The translations under genes and the position numbers were made by a program. Shown one piece after another: positions 12,996 through 26,000 of a stretch of 64,000 bases of DNA (positions within the stretch are counted from its first letter, which is position 1; each line of letters opens with the position of its first letter). Below the pieces are notes generated by a model. That model saw only the letters and a list, made by a program, of their open reading frames with translations. It made no database searches and was not told the origin of the DNA. The stretch is from Torreya grandis (Eukaryota; Streptophyta; Pinopsida; Cupressales; Taxaceae). The stretch spans positions 726,001 to 790,000 of the forward strand of contig JARHVA010004231.1 of assembly GCA_037957365.1 (NCBI GenBank), read 5' to 3'.

Positions 12996-14760
12996 TGTTT
13001 TAAATATATGGATGTAATGAAAATCATATTTATATTACTATTAAATTGAAACTATATGTCAACCAATTTGTTTGAGAATTATTGTTAATATAGTAGTGTT
13101 ATAAGTGTGATTTTACATTTAATAACTTAAAATTAGAATACACATGGTTTTTTTTTTTTACTTTGTAAATAATTTTAATAAAATAAAATCTAAACATAAT
13201 ACAAAAGGGTATCCAATAATAACTATTACCTGACACTTGTACACAATCTTTGATTAACAAGAAATGTTAAAACTAGCTAATTACAAATAACTTGCATGAC
13301 AAGTTATGTATATAAAGTGAAAAATAAATTAATATTTTTACTTAAAAACTTATTAAACTAAAAATATACTATAATATAACTGAAATTATACTCAATTAAA
13401 TAAGGCTACATTATTGATAAGACAAGGTTAATATGTAAGAAGTCTTTCTTATCAACTAAGTAACTCATGCAACCTAGTCAAGCTAGGTGACCCAAATCCT
13501 TATAAAATAAAAAATTGATTAAAATAAAATTAATTTTAGTTAAATAAATCTAAAAATTTCATCCCACATATTGGAAATGATTGGATAAAAGTTTGAGCTC
13601 AGTTAAGTACACATCTAATGAACTGCACTCTAGTTGGCACTTCTAGCTATTTTTTAGGAAGTTCTTGGAAAGTGTTAAAAATTGGACAAATAATTAATAT
13701 AGGACATAATTTAATTAAATAAATTTAATAAATTAATAAATAAATAACTAAACTAAATCTAACATTAATAATCAAGTACCTGTATTGTTATCATACTCAA
13801 CATTGGCAAGATAAATCCAAAATCATTAGACAACTACAAGTTCAATATTACAACTACAAAATATTTTACCAATGGATATAGGCCATACTATTTAAATCAA
13901 TGAAAATATAACATATATATATAAATATAAAATTTTAATGACAAAAATAATTTCATGGTTCTGATTACCCTTAACCAATATAAAAAATAATGGATCATCT
14001 TTCAAATATAAAACAATCTAGAGATTTTATGTTAAGGACAAGATTCATCATACGTTCTCTGCTTCGTATTATCCACAAGGAAATAATAAAACATATGAAA
14101 CCAATAGAAAAATTTCAATTATATTAATCAAAATAGTTACTAAACATGCCAAATATTGGCATAATAAAACTATCTATGCAATATGGGTATATCATACAAG
14201 TGTTCACACACTACAAAGGCTACACCTTACTCTCTAGTTTATGGCACAAAAGTAGTCTTACCTTTAGAGTTAGAGTTATCATATTTGTGTCTTTAATAAT
14301 AATACATTTTCAAGGATAATTACTATCAATAAAAATTATTACATGAATTAGAAATGCTAGATGAAAAATGTATACAAGCTATTGAACTCCAATGTTTGTC
14401 AAGATTATATAAAGAAAGCATACAAAAAGAATGTTAGAAATATGTAATTTTATGTTAGTGGTTTGATATTAGAGGAGATAATAATAATAATTTAGATAAG
14501 GATCACAAAGGAAAATTAAAACCCAAATAGTTGGGCCCATTTATGGTAGAAGAGAAGGTGGGGACATGAGCCTATTGTTTGGCTAAACTTGAATGGAAAC
14601 CTATGAGGAACCCTACGAACATCATAAATTTATGTCAATATTAAACTTAAGCATTTTAATTCACATACTTACAATATTTAAGAAACTAAACAAATAAATA
14701 AATAAAAAACCAATAATACAAAAAAAATTTAAAATATTCCAACAAATAAAAACCCAAGAC
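12996..14760. other. AT-rich stretch, probably includes the old copia 5' LTR
   Basis: Begins at the expected inner LTR edge of the copia remnant. No second LTR copy lies in the window, so the outer boundary cannot be set by comparison. No coding similarity was seen on either strand. Confidence 0.3.
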
Positions 14761-17284
14761 TTGAGTATGACATGATTCCTAGTTACATTTTCATATATGT
14801 TATTTATCACATGATTGATAGTTTACATATCCTTTATATATACACATGAATTTAAAGGTATACATTAGTGATGTGTAGGTTATATAGATATACATGATAC
14901 ATGGATACATAAATGTTGAACCATTCCTATCCCTAAGGGACCTAATAATGCTAATGACATTTTATTTCATAGGTTAAATTATTATAGTTTATATATCTCT
15001 ATGACATTTTCATATACCATGTTGAGCTACCTTAATTTATTACACATGCATCGATATTTCTTACTTTATATAGTATTACATGGATTCATTATATTACTAT
15101 GATATGACATTTAGATACCTAGATGTTGTAGACTATCTTATATGTTCTATACTTCTTCGATGTAGTTTAATATTATAATAGGTCGGTCATTACTTGTCTA
15201 TTATATATGGCCCATTACCCTTATGTGTGAAAAAATTATTTTCCCTTATTGTTGGGCCCTTGGTCATGTGTGTGTAATACTTATTGTCCCTTATTTGTGA
15301 ATTATTATCCTTATGTGTTTGAAATTTGTTGTCCCTTCTATGTAGCATGTTAGCCTTATGTGTGGCATTGTGTGATATTACATGTGATTTTATTGTGTGC
15401 ATCATGACCATGAAATTATTTTTTGTGATTTTTATATTTTCAAGTTTTTGAGTGATGTGATCCATATCATAGACCTCCTCCTTATTTACAGTGCTTGATC
15501 CATATCATGAACCTTTGTAGTCTTACTAAGTATATTTATTAATGATGATTCCTAAGTCATGTATAATTTACATATATGTCTTGACATGGCATGTATATTC
15601 CTTGCATTTAATATTTTTCATACATAATTTGATTGCATATTAATCACTATGATAAAATATTTTCTACATGTTGACATGATTATACATCCTTACATCTTTA
15701 TACATAATACAATTAACTCTATCTTTTGAGATGAGTGATTCACAAGCTACATACCTTGCCTCAAAAGGGGCATATTAGTGGGTTGGTCATAGATAATTAA
15801 GACTCCATGATGAAAAAATATAGGTTTCAACATAGATTATAGATATTTCAATGTGGTTCAAATATTTGAGTGGGACATATATTGACATTTTTTAGATAGA
15901 TTTTGGGGGCATATACACCCACTTTATAGGCCATGAGTTACAATATTTTTATTTATGGACATATTCAGATACATTTAGATAATATTAAATGTGTATACAC
16001 TCATTTTTTTATAAATGAGATACAAGTTTTTTTTTGAGATATGGAACACAAATAACATATAAATACATGATATTCTATATCATATTGTTACTTAACAATT
16101 TTAATTATGGGGAATGAAGCTAGTTCATTACATATGCATTATTAAAAACTATAGTTAGCATAGATTATGGGGTACAAAGCTTTTTCATGAACATACACAC
16201 TTTTAAAATTATATTTTCCAAGCACATTCAATGGTACTTTCCAGTGAACACCATTGAATCTATATATCCATATGTATCAGTTGATTTATGTTTAATTGAG
16301 TGACGTGATCAAGAATAAATGGCCTTGTAATTGTTATATGATCCCAATATATGTCTCCCACATTCCATATTGGGGTTACAAGATTAGTGAAAGATTAATT
16401 ACATGGTTTATTAAAGTTGAGGTTTATGTGACACTTAACCTCCTTTACACTACTCCCTTTACTTTTATAATGAGGAGAGGGGTAATTTAATTCACAATAC
16501 ATGGCCTCACCTTAGTTACACAATATTGGGGATTGATCACCCCCATTTATCCAAAGGATTTATCAAGAGGAATTATTTTCTAATGCTTCAAAAATGAAGC
16601 ATCATATTCAACAAGCTACATAGTACCATGGTTCTCCCACCTACAAGTGTACTCTTTCCTTACTCTTCAAATTAAAATTTTAATTTATGCATTTTAAATA
16701 TTTCATTCCATGGACATTGACCATTGGATTTTCATCATAATTTTGCTTAGATTAGGGTACATTTTTTTAGCATCTTCTAAATATAAAGTGTGTTAGAGAC
16801 ACTAAGGTACATCATTTTATCATTTTTCTCTACTATTTTTATTAGATATAAATAATATAATAAAATGGGGGAAATTTTAGACACTAAAATATGCTAATTC
16901 ATACTTGATAATGTTAGTTTTGACTTACCTTCACCTTACATGACTTGTGCATACATACATGACTCTCATTCACTATTATTTCACATTATCATGCCTTCTA
17001 CAAATCTAACATTATGAACTTGATATAATTCACCTATTTTAATCCCCCTCATGTTAAAATATTATTTCCTTGTCAATCTCAAGTTATTCATCACATTTGA
17101 TGCATTTTATTACTCCTAGTGCTTGTGGAAATCCAAATCTAGTTTTCCCTCCTTGTGTGAATATTTTAATTTCCATGTGATGTTTTTTTTAAATTGGTAA
17201 TTGAGAGTTGATGGGTAACTTTGGATTATTGGATGATCATCCATGATAAGACACAAAAAGGGACCAAGTACATTTTAAAGTCAT
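14761..17284. other. Unrecognised AT-rich DNA
   Basis: Apart from the 45-bp repeat at 15205-15339 I see no domain, LTR pair or RNA gene. The open frames are short and of biased composition. It may belong to decayed LTR-element sequence. Confidence 0.3.
15205..15339 (-). repeat. Three-unit 45-bp tandem repeat
   Basis: Three diverged 45-bp units that, on the minus strand, translate to 15-residue repeats beginning RRDNKFQTHK, IRDNKYYTHM and IRENNFFTHK, inside an open frame of 91 codons (15190-15465). A weaker fourth unit may precede them. Similarity is clearer at protein level than DNA level, which hints at past coding use, but no domain is recognised and the frame may be chance. Confidence 0.55.
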
Positions 17285-19520
17285 TAAAAAAATATGGGGC
17301 ATACCCCAAGTCACTACCAAGCCTACTTAGGCTAAAATCCAAGCTATACAAAAATATATACAATTCCCAATTGTAAAAAAATTACATCAAGACTACATAA
17401 AACACGAGTTAATGTTAAATATAGAATGCATCTATAAGTTTATATTTGCATCCCCACATAGGACCACATCCATGTCTATGTCTACTACCAAGATGATAAC
17501 ATTTTTGACTTATCTGACCACATCATTATATAGGTCAATGATTTCTAAGGAATGAGATCCATAGCCACCTCTATGTCTTTGACCCCATTGGATCCATAAA
17601 TTATAGTACCTCTTCCACTACCAATAGTACCAATACATTTCCACATCTAATATCACCTCTACCACCTCTAAATGGCATTATCAATTGGGATGGTAGGGAT
17701 CCAAAATATATTCTTTAACCCATTTGCAAAGACTTAAATATGAAAAAACATCTCAATTTTTATTGAAAAGAGAAAAAATGCTCCAAGGATACATTCACAT
17801 TAAACCTTTCCATACTTTCCAAATTCACATATTAGGTTACAATTTTAATTAACAAAAGGAATGAGATTCACCAATCATTTATTAGATGAACATGAGAAAA
17901 GATGAACTCAATAGGAACATTGAGAGAATAACATGATCAATAATAATGACATGAAAAGGGGAATGATATTAAATTACTCCCCAAGATGAATTACCATGAA
18001 GGAAATATTACCACCAACTGAATTTATGAATCCATTCTTGGAATGATTAATCTCAATTGAATGTTAATCAAGGGGAAAAATCAAAAGAGACAGAGGGAAA
18101 CGGAACATTAAATACACTTCAAGATAATGGGATATAAGATCATCATCCAAAATTCTAGTCCAAAATATCTTATAACCCAACCCATCTGAGTTCTTTATTA
18201 TCTATCACAATTTATTCTCTTTGGTTGATGCCTTGCTTGTCCAAGAAATCTATATACAAGTTGACTTCCCTGAAACAATATATAGATGGACATGAATGTT
18301 CTTAATTTTTATTTATTGAAATTTCCTATTGTGAATAATTTACATAAATATTATGGAGGAAAATTAAATCTATATTTATTTAATGTTGAAAAAGAATGCA
18401 AACTTAATCCTTAAATCTAGAGCTTGGGCTTCAACTTAATTGTTAGTCCCATCAGACAAAGATTCATAAGTGGCTCAAATCAAACATCCTACATAATCCT
18501 TGATGATTTAAATAGATAATAAATCCATTTTATTATAATGAACCACCCTATCAAAATTTAATTTAAAAACCCCTAGTGGAGTGGGTACCCATTCCATGTG
18601 ATATTCCATTCTTTGTGAAAAAGAATGAACTCTTGACACATTAACAGGGGAAATTTTGACAAGTGGCAATCTTAGTATAATTTTCATATCCAAATTAGAT
18701 AGCTAAGGATTTATCCATTTGAAATGAGATGAGATGAATATTGAAATATATATTTTTATTATATTCAACACCTCTTATAAACTACACTCTTTACCTTCAA
18801 AGATTCTCTTATTTATATCTTTCTAGATTATCTAAATCAGGATAACTAAACTCTCCTTCCATAATCCCGATAAAGAATAATTTGGAGAGATAGTGAAACA
18901 AGAGGTGAATTCATGAATTAAATATATATGTCTTACCAAAAACTAATTTATTTTCTCACATAGCTAGTCCCAACATTGGGTAGTGAAGGGATAAGTAAAA
19001 AGGAGGTGGTCGATAGTCTCATAGTAAAAAAAGCACACGTAACATCTTGAGGGATTAAAAAAATGATTTTTATTAGCCCATCATAAGTTAAAATCATAAT
19101 ATTAAAAAATAAATAAGAAAATTCCCCCACCTTAGGGGGCCTAAAACTATTCCAACATAGCCATTTAGACTAGCCATATGAAGGGTCCACAATTTCTGCC
19201 ATTTTATATCCAAGTTTGATAGAATAAATTCCATATTTAATTCTAGTCCACTAAAAGTTGTCAGCTTATTCATTTATAAAAAAATAACTATTATAAAAGA
19301 TAATAAAAAATAATTTAATTTTATGTTGAGGGATAGGGGTAACCTTCAATTTTTGTTAGTTCCAAATTGTTATACCTTGGATAAAGTCTTAAAATAGGTA
19401 GTCACAAACTTTACGGCCCCACAAGATAGAGAGGATAAATTTTGCATCTTCCAAATCACGAATTTAATTTAAGGTCATATGAACATTATAGGGGTTGTCC
19501 CAGGATTCATTTCATGCCCA
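17285..19520 (-). mobile_element. 5'-truncated LINE (L1-type) remnant
   Basis: Minus-strand 3' part of a plant L1-like LINE. At 18940-19130 a zf-RVT-like segment reads VTCAFFTMRLSTTSFLLIP. At 18508-18693 an RNase H start reads WVPTPLGVFKLNFDRVV, a typical WxPPxxGxxKLNFDG motif. Around 19400-19520 a KFW..NESWDNPYNV stretch matches the segment just after the RT domain. The low-coordinate end has a short hairpin (TGGGG CAT ACCCCA at about 17296) near an A-rich run, as at LINE 3' ends. The 5' truncation lies close to the start of repeat D; its exact edge is ambiguous. Confidence 0.7.
18508..18693 (-). pseudogene. LINE RNase H domain fragment
   Basis: A 61-codon open piece with WVPTPLGVFKLNFDRVV, the first strand of the RNase H fold (RVT_3 type) found at the C-terminus of plant LINE ORF2 proteins. 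The first catalytic D is in the NFD tripeptide. The other catalytic residues are not in this piece. The rest of the domain is lost in stops. Confidence 0.7.
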
Positions 19521-21187
19521 AAATTTAATTAGAAAAGGTTTACTAAAACCAAGGAAAAACATGTTTTTTTTTAATTTAACTTAATATGAACATCATCTTA
19601 ACAACAATCTAAGCTACACATAGTGTGACACACATAATTATTTTTATTAGATTATCTTATTATAATTAAATTTTCTCATGAAATTACTAACAATGGTGAA
19701 AACTGAGCATTTCCACCAAATATGTTTCAAACAAGGGAATTTGAAACATTAAACTTATATCATGATTAGAAACCAACTATTTTAAGCATTTAATAAAATA
19801 TATTTGACTCCTCTATCCACAAAAAAAGGGATATCATTAAAGTGTCATAACTAATGTGATTGAATAAAGTGAGTCAATCCTAACATATCCTATAAACTAG
19901 ACCTAATGCTTCTTCCATAACTTCAGCAACCTAGATATCTACTCAATAGAATCATGATTTCATATAGTTCTCATTGAACTTGTGATGGCTTCCTCCATGA
20001 GATGTCACAACTGAAAGAGGGTTGGCACTCTAAGATAACAAGGGATAAACTATTCCACTCAAATGAGTTTCTATAAGTTGTCATATAATTCAAAATGCAA
20101 CCACCACTCAACATAAAACACCTAGAACACTCAAGTGTGTGTGCTTACCCATAAACACTATTACACTATATCACAAACAAAGGTTAAGAGGAATGATAAA
20201 GGAACCCATGTTACTTTGATATAGATAGAATCGTAATCTTAAAAGTCTTTGATTTATAGTGCCTAGAGAATATTTATCACCTAAGTATTTTTATAGTGAA
20301 AACCATGGCCAAGACATAAGAACACAACTCACTTACTAGAGGTACAAAAAGGGTTACAACCTAACATCTATCTATGGAATCAACCAATACACATTTAAGT
20401 ATAACACAAAGATAAACTATAAGTTATTAATGCATAAGGATAAAACCTTAAAAATCTATACTATGTCTAATCACTCTAGGGGTTATGTTTTAATGCACAT
20501 GTTCCAAGAACACACTAGGTTAGTTATTGATGCCATACTAAGGAAACATCCTAGGTTTAGTACTCTATGCTTGTGTCCACTCCCTAAACTACCTACATAT
20601 TTGTGGCGATCATCTTCAAATGAATAATCAAGGTTTTTTAAATGATAAATGAGTGTTATATCAAACATTAAGGCACATGGCCTTCGCCAAACAATCACAT
20701 GATTGAGCTAACATAATTACCCCTTGTGGGTAACACTACAACCACTAGTTGGCATAAAGTGCAATTAGGCACTACTGCAACATTACAAGATGAATCTAAA
20801 CATATGGTAAAAATAATAATTAGGATTATAAATTTTGGTCAAGAAAGGTAAGCCTTATTAATGTTGACATGACTCCCATTCTTAGACCTATGAAGTGCAA
20901 CTAAGGCCTTAAATAAATAAGATATTTATGACTTTAATCTAAACACATGTTTGATATATACCTTAGTCTAAAAATATTAAATATGGCCTCAAGATTAAAT
21001 TATCTCTAGTAATAATGCATTTAAACTAAACTTTACAACATTACCCCTAATAAATGATAAGCACACTAATCTTTAAATTGATAAATTAGGTACATAAGCA
21101 CCCTTGTATAATTTTTCTCATAATGATGAAATTTTCTGAGTATTAAGATGTATTTTATAAGCATTAAAATATTTTCATTATGAATAT

Positions 21188-21198
21188 AACAATAATTT
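21188..21198. repeat. Target-site duplication AACAATAATTT, left copy
   Basis: Eleven bases repeated exactly at 22520-22530, flanking the insertion 21199-22519. The matching position in copy 2 reads AACATCAATTTT once. Variable-length duplications of this size are typical of LINE-type target-primed insertion. Confidence 0.8.
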
Positions 21199-22519
21199 AT
21201 TTGCTCACAGGAAGAAGGAAACGCGTCCTATCCTGCATGAAGGCTTAATTCTGTTAATCAAAGGCTACTACAAGAATAAAGCTATGGTTAAGAACCCTAA
21301 CCAGGGGAAAAATAAGGAGTCTGGAAGCAGAAAGAGTGAAATTGTAAAAGGGAAAGACAAAATCAAGTTCTCCAATGCCAAAAATTAGAATGTAGAAGAA
21401 GATACAGAGCATGAGAGAATTGATAAACCTAGGGAGGAAAATTTGGAGGAAGAAGAAGGTACTGAAAGCTGGAATACAAATTCAAATGAGGATGAAGAAT
21501 GTCAAGAGAAGAATGAGAAAGGAGTCAGTAAAGAGGAAGAATCTAAAAATAGTAAATAAGAAACTGAGGAAAATCAGGAAGTGTCAGAGGAAGATTTTGT
21601 CCAGGATGGCCCTATTGAGGACCTTGTTTCAAGAAATGAAAGGGAAAATATAGTTCAGGATGACAATCAAGAAATGGACATTGAAATTCAAACTAGAACA
21701 AAAGAACAGTATCAAAGGGGCTGAGAGGATCACTTTGAAGAAGGCGGGAACAATCCCAATAAGAATTCTGAGGAACAGAGAGAGAAAAGGTAGAACGATG
21801 GAATGCACACACCTATGAGTTGGGTTAATTGCAAAGCAGAGGCTTCTCTCCAACTTGATTCTTGGATGTGTAAGGAGATTAAGAATCTCAAAAGGAAAGT
21901 GGAAATTATGGAAGATAACCAGAAAGCTACATGGAACAAAATTAACAACATGGAAAAATAGATAAGAGATATCCCAGTCAAGCTCAAAGATTACGAGAAT
22001 AACCTTCGGGAACTCATTAGGGAGAATAGAACGAAAATGGAGGAAGTAACGTCCAACATTTGTGCTACAGCTACCAATATTGGAAAAAGAGCTAACGAGG
22101 AGACCAAATCTTTGGAGGGGCCTAGCAAAAGGACGAGACAAAGTTCAAGAAAGAAGGCTACACAAGAGGGAGCCAAGTTGGTGGAAACTACCACTCAGGA
22201 TACTATTGTGAAAGGTAAAGAAACTGTGAAAATGATTTTGGAACTGGAAGAATAGTTTGGTTCTTCTTGTTGGTTATGTTTTCTGGTCCTGTTCTCTGGT
22301 TTCTTTTTGTAATCTTCTATCTATGGTGTATCCAGATCTATGTTAAATATGGGTTTTGACTAGTGGTCTCTCTGGTGGTTTTAGGTCCATATAAAACATA
22401 TTTTTGCTACTTCTCTGTAGTAGTTTTTAGGTTTTGCCTGTGGGCATTGAAGCTTTATCTTTCTTTCCTTGTACTTGGGTTTCAGGATCCCATCAAAACC
22501 TGTTTTTACCTTTATCTAA
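21199..22519 (+). mobile_element. Non-autonomous LINE-like element encoding a coiled-coil protein (member 1)
   Basis: A 1.3-kb insertion flanked by 11-bp target duplications. It contains one long, now broken frame and a 3' region of about 260 bp ending in GGTTTCAGGATCCCATCAAAACC-like hairpin sequence and an A-rich tail, the 3' style of plant L1 elements. It has no RT, endonuclease or RNase H. It shares the motif PILHEGLILLI with the second member at 27406-29100. The 5' end falls inside the shared protein, so this copy is 5'-truncated. Confidence 0.75.
21212..22255 (+). pseudogene. Acidic/coiled-coil protein of unknown function, 5'-truncated
   Basis: One frame runs about 348 codons with a few stops (21386, 21556, 21721, 21790 and 21958, approximately), several explicable as CAG/CAA/CGA changed to stop. 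Order: KKETRPILHEGLILLIKGYY; a Lys/Ser-rich linker; an acidic Glu/Asp/Asn-rich region (about residues 65-180); MSWVNCKAEASLQLDSW; a heptad-like coiled coil (EIKNLKRKVEIMED to LRELIRENRTKMEE); and a basic tail with GPSKRTRQSSRKK that could be a nuclear localisation signal. The last 72 codons (22037-22252) are intact. I recognise no named family. ORF1-like RNA-binding proteins of LINEs also use coiled coils, so an ORF1-type role is possible. Confidence 0.6.
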
Positions 22520-22818
22520 AACAATAATTTTTTTTAATATTCCAAAATGTATTTAACAACTAAAAATTGTCTTACAAAAACTCTTTGTAAACTGGTTTTA
22601 AAATTATTTCATTAAAATAATAAAACCCTATAATAAATTTAATTGATTAAATGACTACTAAATTTAAGCAACTTTGGAGGCAAGAAATAATAGAGTAAAT
22701 TTTTTCCCCAAATTTACCTCTATAATTAGTTATAAGGAACTATTGTTAAAGGAATTATTATTTTTTATTATTATTAACAAATTATGCATCCTATAAGAAT
22801 TGGTTTCAAGTCTTGGTT

Positions 22819-24014
22819 TGTCAGGATCTTGCTCCACCAAAAGAGCACAATATGATTACCAAACCAAGCAACTTAATATGCAAAAATTAACCAGAATCAC
22901 AAGTAACTAGAATTCAGAATAACACATGATATGAGAGACAATACACAACTTGTATTAACACTTTTACAGAAAAGAATACAATAAAGAAGATGCCACTTCT
23001 TCTCCACCACCTTACAGAGGTTTCCCACACCTCAAGTGAATAGTAATTCTCTCCTCAAATCTCTCCCTCTCAGGTCCCAACACCCAACTCAAACACAGAG
23101 TTGGTGTTCACCTCCCATGCTCCACGCACACCACAAGTGCTCCACGCACTCCTCAAGTACTCAAAGTAATTCAAGTAGATCTCCCATGAACCTATAATAA
23201 CCTGCACCTCAACAGACCATACTTATGGAAGGAACTCCCTTGCCTTCCTCTTAGCTCTCCATGTACTCCACGTACATACCAATGAGTACACACCGTACTC
23301 CAAGTAGATCCTGCCTAATTCTGCTCTCTGTTGTGTTGTTGTCCTATCTGATCTCCAACCTACAGATCAATAAATGGTTTTGCACACCTGTGAACCTCGA
23401 CCTTGCACACACACACACACACACACACACCTATAGAGCAACGATCTTACTTACCATGTAGATCTCCCATAAGGGCCATGCTCACCTGATGACCAAGATC
23501 ATACATCCCTGAATAATCTAGCTGACTCTTCAATCCAGCACCAACACAACTGGTACTGTGGCACTAGGAGGAACGCACCATTGCTCTACCTCACACACCG
23601 AAGGAGATTATAATTATGCTCTCTTACTCCCTAGCACTAATTTATAATACAACCATGAGTCTATTATATAGAACTCATCCAAACAATAATTAGACATCTA
23701 ATTACAATAATTAGATCCACAGCTATGAGTCTAAAATTAGCACTCATCATGCAAACACTTGGTTTGTTAGCTAACTGCCCATAATAAACTCATAGTTGAA
23801 CCACACAAGTGAGCGACGTTGATCCCTGTCTACCTGGAGGTGACCGACATCGACCGATCCCTGACCGATGTCAGTTTCTTCTCTTTCCTTGTCCTGCCGA
23901 CGTCAGCTGATCAGACTGACACCGGTTGCTCTGACACTCAGCAACCTTCAGCAACTCCTCCAATGGCCTTCTCCATGTCTGCATCAGTGAAACTTTTAGC
24001 TCCACAACCCAACA
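22819..24014 (-). repeat. 3' LTR of young copia element
   Basis: 1196 bp, TGTCAGGATC to CCCAACA, near-identical to 26001-27186. It contains a (CA)n run at 23406-23431, longer than in the other LTR (26588-26602). In element orientation this is the downstream LTR; the polypurine tract lies just right of it. Confidence 0.92.
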
Positions 24015-24028
24015 ATCTCCCACTTGGA
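24015..24028 (-). other. Polypurine tract of young copia element
   Basis: Minus-strand CCAAGTGGGAGAT directly beside the 3' LTR, the plus-strand primer site for LTR elements. Confidence 0.85.
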
Positions 24029-24429
24029 GATAAATAGCTGCACTGTACCTGTACCTATACTCTATCTAATCTATTTCCTAGTTTGTATCCCTCTTCAAGC
24101 TCAATCCTAAAGACAACCCACCACACATCCCATGGTGCACCACCTGTCATCCAAGTACCCTACCACATCCAAACCTACAAACACATGTAGTGAAGTCTTG
24201 ACCCTGCATGTATACCTACTGCTGGTCCCTCTCAAAATCCTTGAGAACCCACTTCCCCGAATTGGCTCCTAACTCTCTGACAGCTCCCACTACATGGGAG
24301 TACTCAGGTCTATACCAGACCTCATGTGATTTTGGACACTGTACCTGTCCAGCCCTTAGTGTGCTCTAGCTCTGCATCCTACGTAATGAACCTCGCCAAC
24401 ACCTGATTCACATCAGCTCCCACTGGAGA

Positions 24430-24790
24430 CAAAATCAACCTGTGATCTCCATGCCTCCCATGTCAAAGAATTTCACTGCTCCAAACTCCTCATGACATGC
24501 CACCGAACTAATCTTACCCTTAGCTCAGCAAAACCCTGTATGTACAAACCCTGATAGCAAATATACCATCCACATATAGCAACAAAATGATGTCATGACT
24601 CATCATCCACCTGGTAAGACAAACCATAGTAGTTACCCTGACATTGACTGAAGCCATGCTTCATCTTCCACCTGTCAAAACCTGTACCACTATCCTGCAG
24701 CTTCTTCAAGACCATATGCCTGGTCTCTTGTCTCACGTATCCATTCTCTCTATTCTTCAACTAAGGAATCCATTCATCTCGTAGTGCTAA
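24430..24790 (-). pseudogene. Copia reverse transcriptase remnant
   Basis: On the minus strand a frame contains MKHGFSQCQGNYYGLS, then VDDES, VAICGWYICYQG and later HVMRSLEQ. This resembles the copia RT stretch from GFxxSxxDxxxY through the YVDD strand, but YVDD itself is not intact and stops occur. It shows the deleted element derives from a copia with a normal pol. Confidence 0.5.
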
Positions 24791-24959
24791 CATACCGGCT
24801 GGTAACCCTACCAGATCTCCCATTTGGTTCTGCAATCTCTCCATGCCACGCTCCCACTATTTCTTGGATCCTTCTTGCTCTGCAGTCAGCAACAAGTATA
24901 AAGAAGAGGAACAATGAATTTGAGGCTTACTTACATCTTCGGTCCTCTGTATGGGTGTT

Positions 24960-25190
24960 TGAGACTCCTTGACATCTCGCTATCCACCCAAAATTCATTA
25001 TAGTGACCGACCTCAGCCACCCCACAGTCTGCATCCAATCGACCTCAGTTCCTGCACCTGTCCTGACTACCAACCTACCGATGTCAGTGTCCTCCTACTG
25101 CCGACATCGGTCCTTGTGACAGACATCGGTCTTACCTACAGCCAATGTCAGTTTTCCTGCCGATGCCAGTACCTATGTTTCCTATGAGTG
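24960..25190. promoter_or_regulatory. Internal cluster of GACATC/GATGTC motifs in young copia
   Basis: Contains CCGATGTCAG, CCGACATCGGTCC, GACATCGGTC, CCAATGTCAG and CCGATGCCAG within about 110 bp (25077-25185). The motifs are variants of the palindrome found in the LTRs. Whether they act as regulatory sites or are a simple-sequence family is unknown. Confidence 0.35.
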
Positions 25191-25311
25191 ATGACTTTTT
25201 ACTCGCGAGCTCTTTTGAATCAATCTCCATGTCTAAACTGCCCTGCTCAAAAGTATCCAGCCCCATCCACTGATCTCTGTCTGCCATCTCCTCCAAGAAC
25301 ACCAAGGCTTT

Positions 25312-25908
25312 CTAGTTCTTAAGCCTGTCAAATATATATGTCTTCCACTTAAGAACATGCATCTCCTTCATGCTCATGTGACCAAGCCTACGAAGCCACG
25401 TCTCCGCAACAGAAGAAGAATCAATAATATAAACAAGTAGATAAAGGGTACCTATTTTCTTACCACCAGCTAATTCAAGTGCACCTGCTATGAGAGTTCT
25501 TGTGCATCTCTCATCACCCAATCTTTCTAAAGAAATTAGCCATATCTCCAAACCTGGGACCTGCATGACCTTCATCAACACCTGTGTGTTGGCCGCCTGC
25601 AATTTCAGCTTCACTTCCCCTTTGCCAATTCTTTGGCAAGGCTTACCATCTCCTCTACCTGGGGCTGCATGGAAAGAGGCAACCGAATCTTTTATCCAAG
25701 ATTCAACTTTATCCAAGAAACCTCCCAGAGCATCCTGTGCAACATAACCTGCAACATCTGCTTCTTCAGTTTCTTCATGCTGATCTTCCACAAACCAACA
25801 GTGTTCTTTTACCTGCTCTTTCTTTCCATGGGACCTTAAGTGACCATCTGTGCTTTTCAACTCCATTCTTAGCTTACTTTCATCTACCATTGCTCTACTC
25901 CCACTCAA
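25312..25908 (-). CDS. Copia polyprotein fragment: knuckle remnant, protease, GAG-pre-integrase
   Basis: Open frame of 198 codons, the longest uninterrupted one in the window. Residues about 22-40 (GHLRSHGKKEQVKEHCW) resemble a decayed CCHC knuckle that lost cysteines. Residues 70-83 (SWIKDSVASFHAAP) are the copia protease active site with D74; the usual G after DS is V, so activity is doubtful. VPGLEIWLISLERLG and WLRRLGHMSMKEMHVL match the protease C-terminus and GAG-pre-integrase domain. The frame stops before the integrase catalytic core. It may be expressed as a truncated polyprotein, but the changes suggest a decaying copy. Confidence 0.7.
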   Translation of the reverse strand: MSGSRAMVDESKLRMELKSTDGHLRSHGKKEQVKEHCWFVEDQHEETEEADVAGYVAQDALGGFLDKVESWIKDSVASFHAAPGRGDGKPCQRIGKGEVKLKLQAANTQVLMKVMQVPGLEIWLISLERLGDERCTRTLIAGALELAGGKKIGTLYLLVYIIDSSSVAETWLRRLGHMSMKEMHVLKWKTYIFDRLKN

Positions 25909-25985
25909 TCATAAACCCCTGAGAGTGACCTGTAATCAAAACACACTACCCAAATCTAAACCAATTTGTTAGTATCCCAACCAAA

Positions 25986-25998
25986 AGCTCTGATACCA
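25986..25998 (-). other. PBS of young copia element (initiator tRNA-Met)
   Basis: Plus strand AGCTCTGATACCA, so minus strand TGGTATCAGAGCT, an exact match to the common plant initiator-Met PBS, two bases from the 5' LTR. It fixes the element's orientation as minus. Confidence 0.92.
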
Positions 25999-26000
25999 CT

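Noticed and set aside
21629..22194. 170-codon minus-strand frame and its neighbours, rich in Phe and Leu
   Set aside because: Antisense of the acidic, Lys-rich coiled-coil frame; composition is the mirror of that protein, and the 3' end and motif order support the plus strand.
25490..25922. Overlapping plus-strand frames
   Set aside because: Antisense shadows of the copia polyprotein fragment, which has clear motifs and agrees with PBS and PPT orientation.
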